Shown here: one piece after another, positions 21,801-28,128 of the stretch
Layout: every line of letters starts with the position of its first letter
Numbering within the stretch: position 1 is the stretch's first letter
Assembly: GCA_051001975.1 (NCBI GenBank)
Contig: JBPCMU010000119.1
Span: 1 to 28,128 of the forward strand
DNA from: DATAEG01 sp051001975
Lineage (GTDB): Bacteria > Actinomycetota > Actinomycetes > Mycobacteriales > Jatrophihabitantaceae
Reading direction: 5' to 3'
DNA: 28,128 nucleotides
Notes under the pieces: model-generated
What the model saw: only the letters and a program-made list of their open reading frames with translations
The model's database searches: none
What the model was told of the DNA's origin: nothing
Made by a program: the position numbers and the translations under genes

Positions 21801-24263
21801 GTGACAGCAGTCGAGATGGGCAGGGCAGTCGATGCGCCAGCAGGACGCCGACCGCAGATGCAGGTGCGCAAACGCAATGGCGACGCCGAACCCGTCGACG
21901 TGAACAAGATCGTCCGCGCGGTGGAGCGGTGGGCAGCAGGTCTGGACGACGTCGATCCACTGAGAGTGGCGACCAAGACGATCAGCGGCCTGTATGACGG
22001 GGCCACCACTGCCGAGCTGGACCGGCTGTCGATCCAGACCGCCGCGGAGATGATCGGCGAGGAGCCGCAGTACTCGAAGCTGGCCGCGGGTCTGCTGGCC
22101 GGCTACATCCACAAGGAGGTGCGCGGCCAGGGCATCGCGTCGTTCAGCCAGTCCGTCACTCTCGGTCAGGCCGAGGGGCTGATCGGTGAGGTGACCGCGT
22201 CGTTCGTCAAGGACAACGCACGCAAGCTGGACGACGCCGTCGACGCATCGGCTGACCGGCGCTTCGAGTACTTCGGCCTGCGCACCGTGTACGACCGCTA
22301 CCTGCTGCGACACCCGATCACCCGGGCGGTGCTGGAGACGCCGCAGTACTTCCTGCTGCGGGTGGCCTGCGGGCTGTCCCGGACTCCCGCCGAGGCGATC
22401 GACTTCTACCGGCTGATGTCGTCGCTGGCCTACCTGCCCTCGTCGCCGACGCTGTTCAACTCCGGCACCCGGCACACCCAGATGAGTTCCTGCTACCTCA
22501 TCGACTCGCCACGCGACGAGCTGGAGTCGATCTATGACCGGTACACACAGGTGGCGAAGCTCTCGAAGTTCGCCGGCGGCATCGGCATCTCCTGGTCGCG
22601 GGTGCGCTCCCGCGGCGCGCTGATCCGCGGCACCAATGGGCAGAGCAACGGCATCGTGCCGTGGCTGCGCACGCTCGACTCATCGGTGGCCGCGGTGAAC
22701 CAGGGTGGCCGGCGCAAGGGCGCGGCCTGTGTCTACCTCGAGCCGTGGCATCCGGACCTCGAGGAGTTCCTCGAGCTGCGCGACAACACCGGTGAGGACG
22801 CCCGCCGCACCCACAACCTCAACCTGGCCAACTGGATCCCCGACGAGTTCATGCGCCGCGTCGAGGCCGACGAGGTGTGGTCGCTGTTCGACCCGGACGA
22901 GGTTCCGCAGCTGCCGGATCTGTGGGGCGACGCCTTCGACGCGGTGTATCGCGCCGCCGAGGCTGACGGCCGCTTCGTGCGCCAGGTGAAGGCACGCGAG
23001 CTATACGGCCGGATGATGCGCACGCTGGCGCAGACCGGCAACGGCTGGATGACGTTCAAGGACGCCAGCAACCGCACGTCCAACCAGACCGCTGACCCGG
23101 CGAATGTGGTGCACCTGTCCAACCTGTGCACCGAGATCATCGAGGTCAGCAACGACGGTGAGACAGCGGTGTGCAACCTCGGTTCGATCAACCTAGCGCA
23201 GCACCTGCGAGGCGGCGGTGTCGACTGGGCGAAGCTGCGCGAGACGGTGCGCACCGCGGTGCCGTTCCTGGACCGGGTCATCGACATCAACTACTACCCG
23301 AGTGAGGAGGCGGCCGCGTCCAACCCGAAGTGGCGGCCGATCGGGCTCGGGGTGATGGGCCTGCAGGATGTCTTCTTCGCGCTGCGGCTGCCGTTCGACT
23401 CGGCCGAGGCGAAGGAGCTGTCGACCCGTCTTGCGGAGGAGATCTACCTGACCGCGCTGGAGGCATCGGCAGCTCTCGCCGAGGAGTTCGGCCCGCATCC
23501 GACGTTCGCGCAGACCCGCGCGGCCGACGGCGCATTGCAGCCCGACCTGTGGGGTGTCACGCCCACGCAGACCGAGCGCTGGACCGCGTTGCGTGAGCGT
23601 GTCGCGACCACCGGGTTGCGCAACTCACTGCTCATCGCGATCGCTCCCACGGCCACTATCGCATCGATCGCCGGCTGTTACGAGTGCATCGAGCCGCAGG
23701 TATCCAACCTGTTCAAGCGCGAGACGCTGTCCGGGGAGTTCCTGCAGATCAATGCGGCGCTGGTCCGCGAACTGAAGACACGCGAACTGTGGAATGCCGA
23801 CGTGCGGGCGGCGATCAAGCGTGCCGACGGGTCGGTGCAGGGCATCGACCTGTTGCCGGCCGATGTGCGGGAGCTGTTTCGCACCGCGTGGGAGTTGCCA
23901 CAGCGCGCCCTCATCGACGTCGCGGCCGCGCGTTCTGCCTACATCGACCAGAGCCAGTCGCTGAACCTGTTTCTGGCCTCGCCGTCGATCGGCAAGCTCA
24001 GCTCGATGTATCTCTACGCGTGGAAGGCCGGTCTGAAGACGACCTACTACCTGCGCTCCCGACCGGCCACCCGCATCCAGCAGGCCACCGTCAGCGCGTC
24101 AGCGGCGCCTGTCGTCGCTGCATCGGCCCCGATCCCGCGGGCCGAAGCCGCGGACCCGGCGCCATCGACCCTGGGCGATTCATCTGCCGTGGCACTGGAT
24201 GCCGAGGCCGACGCGATCGCCTGTTCGCTGGAGAACCCCGAGTCCTGCGAAGCCTGCCAGTAA
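21801..24263 (+). CDS. nrdA: Class Ia ribonucleoside-diphosphate reductase, alpha subunit
   Basis: An 820-residue catalytic subunit that reduces NDPs to dNDPs. An N-terminal ATP cone (about 18-105; QVRKRNGDAEPVDVNKIVRAVERW) gives dATP feedback control. Active-site residues are Cys231 (SSCYLID), the thiyl site Cys443 with Glu445 (SNLCTEI), and Cys458 (VCNLGSINL). The C-terminal redox pair is Cys816/Cys819 (ESCEACQ). GTG 21801 is chosen because AGGAG at 21790-21794 has 6-nt spacing; the frame runs upstream to 21513 through the riboswitch, which is non-coding. A linker rich in Ala, Ser and Pro (about 765-805) precedes the tail. Expression should be controlled by the riboswitch and NrdR boxes. 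Confidence 0.96.
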   Translation: MTAVEMGRAVDAPAGRRPQMQVRKRNGDAEPVDVNKIVRAVERWAAGLDDVDPLRVATKTISGLYDGATTAELDRLSIQTAAEMIGEEPQYSKLAAGLLAGYIHKEVRGQGIASFSQSVTLGQAEGLIGEVTASFVKDNARKLDDAVDASADRRFEYFGLRTVYDRYLLRHPITRAVLETPQYFLLRVACGLSRTPAEAIDFYRLMSSLAYLPSSPTLFNSGTRHTQMSSCYLIDSPRDELESIYDRYTQVAKLSKFAGGIGISWSRVRSRGALIRGTNGQSNGIVPWLRTLDSSVAAVNQGGRRKGAACVYLEPWHPDLEEFLELRDNTGEDARRTHNLNLANWIPDEFMRRVEADEVWSLFDPDEVPQLPDLWGDAFDAVYRAAEADGRFVRQVKARELYGRMMRTLAQTGNGWMTFKDASNRTSNQTADPANVVHLSNLCTEIIEVSNDGETAVCNLGSINLAQHLRGGGVDWAKLRETVRTAVPFLDRVIDINYYPSEEAAASNPKWRPIGLGVMGLQDVFFALRLPFDSAEAKELSTRLAEEIYLTALEASAALAEEFGPHPTFAQTRAADGALQPDLWGVTPTQTERWTALRERVATTGLRNSLLIAIAPTATIASIAGCYECIEPQVSNLFKRETLSGEFLQINAALVRELKTRELWNADVRAAIKRADGSVQGIDLLPADVRELFRTAWELPQRALIDVAAARSAYIDQSQSLNLFLASPSIGKLSSMYLYAWKAGLKTTYYLRSRPATRIQQATVSASAAPVVAASAPIPRAEAADPAPSTLGDSSAVALDAEADAIACSLENPESCEACQ

Positions 24264-24271
24264 CCCCCACT

Positions 24272-24336
24272 CCCACCGGCGATCCTGCAACCGGCGGCGG
24301 TCTGACACCGCCAGAAGTTGCACGATCGCCGGTGGG
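24272..24336 (+). promoter_or_regulatory. Large stem-loop between nrdA and nrdB
   Basis: Outer arms 24272-24284 and 24324-24336 are a perfect 13-bp inverted repeat. After a single C/C mismatch the stem continues with TGCAAC (24286-24291) and GTTGCA (24317-24322). An inner hairpin GGCGGT (24296-24301) with ACCGCC (24307-24312) caps it. The structure fills the 92-bp intercistronic gap and ends 7 nt before the nrdB ribosome binding site. It could act as an mRNA stabiliser or partial terminator that sets the NrdA:NrdB ratio. Confidence 0.75.
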
Positions 24337-24355
24337 CCCGAACAGGAGACCTGCG

Positions 24356-25360
24356 ATGAATCAGATGCTGCTCGACCCCGGTATGGACCTGACCCTGCGC
24401 CCGATGCGCTACCCGCACTTCTACGACCGGTTCCGCGATGCCATCAAGAACACCTGGACCGTCGAGGAGGTGGACCTGCATTCCGACCTGAAGGATCTCG
24501 CTCGGCTGTCGCCTGCCGAGCAGCACCTGGTCAGCCGCCTGGTGGCGTTCTTCGCCACCGGCGACACGATCGTGTCGAACAACCTGGTGCTGAACCTCTA
24601 CCAGCACGTCAACTCGCCGGAGGGACGGCTGTACCTGAGCCGACAGTTGTTCGAGGAAGCGGTGCACGTCCAGTTCTACCTGACACTGCTGGACACCTAC
24701 GTCCCCGACGAGCGCGAGCGGTTCGAGGCCTTCTCGGCGGTGGAGAACATCCCGTCGATCAAGCGAAAGGCCGACTTCTGCTTCCGCTGGATCGACTCGA
24801 TCTACGAGCTGCGGCAACTGACCACCGTCCAGGAGCGCCGGCAGTTCCTGCTCAACGTGATCTGCTTCGCCGCCTGCATGGAGGGCCTGTTCTTCTACGG
24901 CGCGTTCGCCTACGTCTACTTCCTGCGCTCCCGCGGGCTGCTGAACGGGTTGGCCAGCGGCACCAACTGGGTGTTCCGCGACGAGTCGATGCACATGGCG
25001 TTCGCCTTCGACGTCGTCGACACGGTGCGTCGCGAGGAGCCCGACCTGTTCGACGACGAGATGGTGCAGCAGGTGCGGGACATGCTCGCGGAAGCGGTGG
25101 AGTGCGAGGTGCAGTTCGCCGAAGACCTTTTGGAGCAGGGCGTCTCGGGTATGTCGCCGCCGGACATGCGCGAGTACCTGCAGCACGTTGCCGACCGGCG
25201 TCTCGGCCAGCTCGGCATCGAGCCCCTGTACGGGTCGGCGAATCCGTTCGCGTTCATGGAGTTGCAGGACGTCCAGGAGCTGTCCAACTTCTTCGAGCGC
25301 AGGGTCTCGGCTTACCAGTTGGGCGTGGCCGGCACGGTCGGCTTCGACGACGACTTCTAA
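24356..25360 (+). CDS. nrdB: Class Ia ribonucleoside-diphosphate reductase, beta (radical) subunit
   Basis: A 334-residue ferritin-like diiron protein that houses the tyrosyl radical for NrdA. Predicted ligands are Asp70 (ATGDTIVSN), Glu101 and His104 (FEEAVHVQFY), Glu176 (CMEGLFFYGAF), then Glu210 and His213 (RDESMHMAF). Tyr108 is four residues after His104, exactly as Tyr122 in E. coli, so a radical-bearing class Ia enzyme is expected. The C-terminus VAGTVGFDDDF is the acidic tail that docks on NrdA. AGGAG at 24344-24348 gives a 7-nt spacing to the ATG. It follows the intercistronic stem-loop. No nrdS-type regulator follows, unlike Streptomyces. Confidence 0.96.
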   Translation: MNQMLLDPGMDLTLRPMRYPHFYDRFRDAIKNTWTVEEVDLHSDLKDLARLSPAEQHLVSRLVAFFATGDTIVSNNLVLNLYQHVNSPEGRLYLSRQLFEEAVHVQFYLTLLDTYVPDERERFEAFSAVENIPSIKRKADFCFRWIDSIYELRQLTTVQERRQFLLNVICFAACMEGLFFYGAFAYVYFLRSRGLLNGLASGTNWVFRDESMHMAFAFDVVDTVRREEPDLFDDEMVQQVRDMLAEAVECEVQFAEDLLEQGVSGMSPPDMREYLQHVADRRLGQLGIEPLYGSANPFAFMELQDVQELSNFFERRVSAYQLGVAGTVGFDDDF

Positions 25361-25400
25361 CATTGGGGTGTGCCGGTCGGGTTGAGTCTTCGAGCCAATC

Positions 25401-25416
25401 CGGGCGGCACCGCCCG
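25401..25416 (+). promoter_or_regulatory. Short hairpin abutting the downstream start codon
   Basis: CGGGCG (25401-25406) and CGCCCG (25411-25416) form a 6-bp stem with loop GCAC, ending directly before the ATG at 25417. It occupies the place of a ribosome binding site, and none is visible there. It may end nrdAB transcription or hinder translation of the next gene. No T run follows. Confidence 0.45.
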
Positions 25417-26352
25417 ATGACGCGATTGCCTTGGATAGACGCGGACACCATCGCCGAGCTACTGCCCATGTCTGCCGCGATCGATGCGACCGAGGCAGTG
25501 CTGCTGAATGGCCTGGATCCAGCGGGTGAACCGGCTCGCGGGAAGGTCGATCTGACCAACGGGCACTTGCTGCTGATGCCGAGCGAGTCAGCTGATCGCG
25601 TCGGAGTCAAGATCGCCTCGGTGACGCCGGGAAATCCGGCGCAGGGCCTGGCGCGGATCCAGGCCGTCTATGTGCTCTTCGATACCGAGACGCTGACGCC
25701 GCAGGCCCTCCTTGACGGTGCCGCGCTGACCGCTTTACGCACTCCGGCGGTGTCCGGGGTGGCCGCGCGGCACCTCGCGCCGGCGCGCGCGAGCCGGCTG
25801 GTTGTGTTCGGCACCGGTCCGCAGGCACGTTCGCACATCGAAGCGATGCGAGCCGTACGGCCGATCGACGACCTCACGGTGATCGGTCGTAGCTCGGGGC
25901 GTGCCGGGCAACTCGTCGGCGATTGCGTGGCTGCCGGGATCGCTGCGCGGGAGGGCTATCGCGGCGATGTCGCGGATGCGGACCTCATCGTCTGCGCAAC
26001 TTCTTCAGACGACCCGGTGTTCGACGGATCGCTGGTACGCGCCGGTGCCTGCGTGATCGCCTGCGGTTCGCACGAGCCGCAGGCCCGAGAGCTGGACAGC
26101 GTGCTGATGGGCCGCGCGCAGGTGGTGGTCGAGGACCCGGCCACCGCACTGCGCGAGACCGGCGACGTGATCACCGCAGTGGCGGACGGCGCCTTGTCGG
26201 TCGGGTCGCTGGTGCCGCTCGTCGATGTTGTCACCGGCCGGGTGGCGGTCGACTCGACCCGGCCGACTGCGTTCAGCAGTGTCGGGATGGCCTGGGAGGA
26301 CCTGGCGATCGCCGCCGAGGTGCATCGCCGTTGGCTCGCCACACACAGCTGA
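25417..26352 (+). CDS. Ornithine cyclodeaminase/mu-crystallin family protein, candidate pyrroline-2-carboxylate reductase
   Basis: A 311-residue NAD(P)-binding protein. GKVDLTNGHLLLMPSESADRVGVKIASVTPGNPAQGL (about 42-78) is the substrate-binding part, with the conserved Lys65 in VGVKI. TALRTPAVSGVAARHLAPARASRLVVFGTGPQARSHIEAM (about 108-147) carries the Rossmann motif GTGPQA. SVGMAWEDLAIAAEV is the usual C-terminal family motif. Members are ornithine cyclodeaminases, alanine dehydrogenases or imine reductases such as the delta1-pyrroline-2-carboxylate reductases. The last fits best with the convergent hydroxyproline-type genes, but the substrate is unproven. The ATG is chosen from family length; no Shine-Dalgarno is seen. 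Confidence 0.87.
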   Translation: MTRLPWIDADTIAELLPMSAAIDATEAVLLNGLDPAGEPARGKVDLTNGHLLLMPSESADRVGVKIASVTPGNPAQGLARIQAVYVLFDTETLTPQALLDGAALTALRTPAVSGVAARHLAPARASRLVVFGTGPQARSHIEAMRAVRPIDDLTVIGRSSGRAGQLVGDCVAAGIAAREGYRGDVADADLIVCATSSDDPVFDGSLVRAGACVIACGSHEPQARELDSVLMGRAQVVVEDPATALRETGDVITAVADGALSVGSLVPLVDVVTGRVAVDSTRPTAFSSVGMAWEDLAIAAEVHRRWLATHS

Positions 26353-26365
26353 CCGCGGCAGGCGA

Positions 26366-27355
26366 CTACGCCAACTGGAACCCGGCCGGGAACGGGTCGT
26401 CGGGGTCGAGGATGTACCTTGCGTGGCCGGTGATCCAAGCTCGCCCGGTGATCGTCGGGATAAACGCGCGGAAGGGGCCGACAGTGGTCTGCGCGACCAA
26501 CCGCCCGACGAACCGCGATCCGATCAGCGATCGGTGCGCGTAGTCGGTGTCGAGCGCAAGCGCTCCGCGGGTGGCCAGCGCCGCCATCCGCGCCGACGTT
26601 CCGGTGCCGCACGGTGAGCGGTCGACGTAACCGGGCGCGATCACGACGGCGGAACGGTCGTCTGCTCCAGTCAGGATCGCGTGGTGGCAGTCGATCAGGT
26701 CGGGTTGGTCAGGGTGGGCGAAGTCGAGTTGGCCGCGAACTGCGTCGAGCAACCGCATCCCTGCGTCGATCAGCGCCCGATGCTGGTCCGGCTGCACGGC
26801 GAGACCTAGGGATGCGGCCGGCAGGATGGCATAGAAGTTGCCGCCCCAGGCCACGTCCAGGGTGACGGCGCCGATGCCGGGCATCTGGACCACGGCATCG
26901 CGAAGGTGCAGGTAGGAAGGGACGTTGCGGATCGTCACGGCGGTCGCTCGCCCGTCGCGGACCTGCACGGTGGCCTCGACGAGACCGGCCGGGGTGTCGA
27001 TACGAATGGTGGTGACCGGCTCCACGACCGGTACCCGCCCGGTCTCCACCAGCACCGTCGCGGTCCCGATCGTCCCGTGGCCGCACATCGGCAGGCAGCC
27101 GCTCACCTCGATGAAAACCACACCGGCGTCCGCGTCAGGTCGGGTCGGCGGCTGCAGGATGGTGCCGGACATCGCGGCGTGCCCGCGCGGCTCGCACATC
27201 AGCAGGGTGCGCAGGTCGTCCCGTTCACGCATCAGGTAGTTGCGGCGTTCGGCCATCGTCGCGCCGGGCAGCGTGCCGACGCCTGACGTGATGACCCTGG
27301 TCGGCATGCCCTCGGTGTGGCTGTCGACCGCTTCGTACTCCTGCCGATCGGTCAC
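26366..27355 (-). CDS. Proline racemase-family epimerase, probable 4-hydroxyproline 2-epimerase
   Basis: A 329-residue cofactor-independent epimerase. It begins YEAVDSHTEGMPTRVITSGVG, typical of the family. Both catalytic cysteines are present, Cys91 in PMCGHGTIG and Cys249 in DRSPCGTGTSARMAAL; this two-Cys arrangement is expected for racemases/epimerases rather than the dehydratases that carry Thr at one site. The GTG start overlaps the stop of the DHDPS-family gene by 4 bases, so the two are coupled. The expected reaction is trans-4-hydroxy-L-proline to cis-4-hydroxy-D-proline, with proline racemase as the alternative. The gene is convergent with the cyclodeaminase-family gene, 13 bp away. 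Confidence 0.9.
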   Translation of the reverse strand: MTDRQEYEAVDSHTEGMPTRVITSGVGTLPGATMAERRNYLMRERDDLRTLLMCEPRGHAAMSGTILQPPTRPDADAGVVFIEVSGCLPMCGHGTIGTATVLVETGRVPVVEPVTTIRIDTPAGLVEATVQVRDGRATAVTIRNVPSYLHLRDAVVQMPGIGAVTLDVAWGGNFYAILPAASLGLAVQPDQHRALIDAGMRLLDAVRGQLDFAHPDQPDLIDCHHAILTGADDRSAVVIAPGYVDRSPCGTGTSARMAALATRGALALDTDYAHRSLIGSRFVGRLVAQTTVGPFRAFIPTITGRAWITGHARYILDPDDPFPAGFQLA

Positions 27356-28128
27356 CTGCCGAGGGCGTCCAGCGCCTGCCGCACGTCCGCGCGAACCGCG
27401 TCGGCGTCGCTGGCCGACAGGGGCAGTCGGGGCAACCGGACCGGGCCGCCGTAGCGACCGACCTCGTCCTGGCCGAGCTTGATCGCCTGGACGAACTCGG
27501 GCCGGGAGTCCCAACGGAGCATCGGAAGCATGGCGCGGTACAGCGGCAGCGCCTCGGCCCACTCGCCCTTCGCGCATAGCTCGAACAGCCGCACCGACGC
27601 AGCCGGCAGTGCGTTGACGAACCCTGCGATCCAGCCGCTCGCGCCCATCAACACACCCTCGGCCACGAGGTCGTCGCAGCCGACGATCGGCTGCAGGCTC
27701 GGCGCCGATTCCTGCATCTGTGCAATGCGGCGGACGTCCTGGCTGAACTCCTTCACCGCGACGACGCCGGGAATCTCGGCGAGCTTGGCCAGCAGGGCTG
27801 CGGTGAGGTCGACCCGGGTGGAGTACGGGTTGTTGTAGACGACGACCGGGAGCCCGACTGCCGCCACTGCGCTGAAGTGCGCGACCAGCTCATCGCCGGT
27901 TGGCGCGTGCGAGGTCGGCGGCAGGCACATCACGGCGGGCGCACCGTGTTCCTTCGCGTGTTCGGCCCACCGGACCGCTTCGGCCGCGGACTTTCCGGAG
28001 ACTCCCGGGATCACCTGCGCGGTGTCGCCGACGGCGGTCAGCGCCGTCTCGATGAGCGTGGCGCGCTCGGGCTCGGTCAGCGCCTCGTACTCACCGAGTG
28101 ATCCACCGGGCACGACGCCCTGCACCCC
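27352..28128 (-). CDS. DHDPS/N-acetylneuraminate lyase-family protein (5' end cut by window edge)
   Basis: The open frame runs into the window end, so about 35-45 N-terminal residues are missing. The visible part starts GVQGVVPGGSLGEYEALTEPERATL, the family's GxxGE motif region. VVVYNNPYSTRVDL carries the catalytic Tyr and VVAVKEFSQDVRR the Schiff-base Lys; GCDDLVAEGVLMGASGWIAGFVNALP follows as usual. Genuine DapA is possible, but coupling to a hydroxyproline-epimerase-type gene suggests the delta1-pyrroline-4-hydroxy-2-carboxylate deaminase of the D-hydroxyproline route. The D-hydroxyproline dehydrogenase and ketoglutarate-semialdehyde dehydrogenase would then lie outside the window. Confidence 0.9.
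   Translation of the reverse strand, partial: GVQGVVPGGSLGEYEALTEPERATLIETALTAVGDTAQVIPGVSGKSAAEAVRWAEHAKEHGAPAVMCLPPTSHAPTGDELVAHFSAVAAVGLPVVVYNNPYSTRVDLTAALLAKLAEIPGVVAVKEFSQDVRRIAQMQESAPSLQPIVGCDDLVAEGVLMGASGWIAGFVNALPAASVRLFELCAKGEWAEALPLYRAMLPMLRWDSRPEFVQAIKLGQDEVGRYGGPVRLPRLPLSASDADAVRADVRQALDALGR

Noticed and set aside
24047..25363. 438-codon minus-strand open frame across nrdB
   Set aside because: It runs antisense to nrdB and across the intercistronic stem-loop; nrdB metal ligands are all in the plus-strand frame.
1..28128. CRISPR array, tRNA/rRNA genes, insertion sequences
   Set aside because: No regularly spaced direct repeats, no recognisable tRNA or rRNA sequence, and no transposase-like product were found in either strand.

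Overview
The window is high-GC DNA with GTG starts, many 4-base stop/start overlaps and purine-rich ribosome binding sites. Together with a HAIR (HspR) operator in front of lon and a cobalamin riboswitch in front of class Ia nrdAB, this points to an actinobacterium. I cannot name a genus. No tRNA, rRNA, CRISPR array or insertion sequence was seen.

Layout. (1) 1-2968, minus strand: a transglutaminase-like protein cut by the window edge, a strong terminator hairpin, and the Lon protease gene with a near-consensus HAIR operator upstream. (2) 3042-5121: two toxin-antitoxin modules facing each other. The first is a FitA/VapB-VapC pair translationally coupled to a third, unrecognised gene; its toxin has His where PIN nucleases usually have their third acidic residue. 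The second is a Phd-type antitoxin with an apparently intact VapC. (3) 5163-17843: a DeoR-type repressor divergent from a ten-gene, tightly packed operon. The order is YihV-like kinase, YihT-like aldolase, fucose-isomerase-like protein, Tat lipoprotein sugar-binding protein, two ABC permeases, GH31 glycosidase, M24-like protein, aldehyde dehydrogenase and TauE-type exporter. The best reading is sulfoglycolysis of the Embden-Meyerhof type: sulfoquinovoside uptake, hydrolysis, isomerisation to sulfofructose, phosphorylation, cleavage to DHAP plus sulfolactaldehyde, oxidation to sulfolactate and export. The isomerase family, the GH31 subtype and the M24-like protein differ from the E. coli version and are the most interesting part of the window.

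(4) 17895-21318: a SnoaL/NTF2-like protein, an S9A prolyl oligopeptidase, and minus-strand NIPSNAP and pyridoxamine-phosphate-oxidase-like genes. (5) 21371-25360: two candidate NrdR boxes, a cobalamin riboswitch with a following hairpin, then nrdA and nrdB separated by a large perfect stem-loop. This is a class Ia ribonucleotide reductase locus that should be shut down when B12 is available. (6) 25401-28128: an ornithine-cyclodeaminase/mu-crystallin family reductase, convergent with a proline-racemase family epimerase (both catalytic cysteines present) and a DHDPS-family protein cut by the window edge. Together they suggest hydroxyproline or related proline-analogue catabolism.

Functions are assigned by recognising motifs and remembered family sequences; no database search was run.
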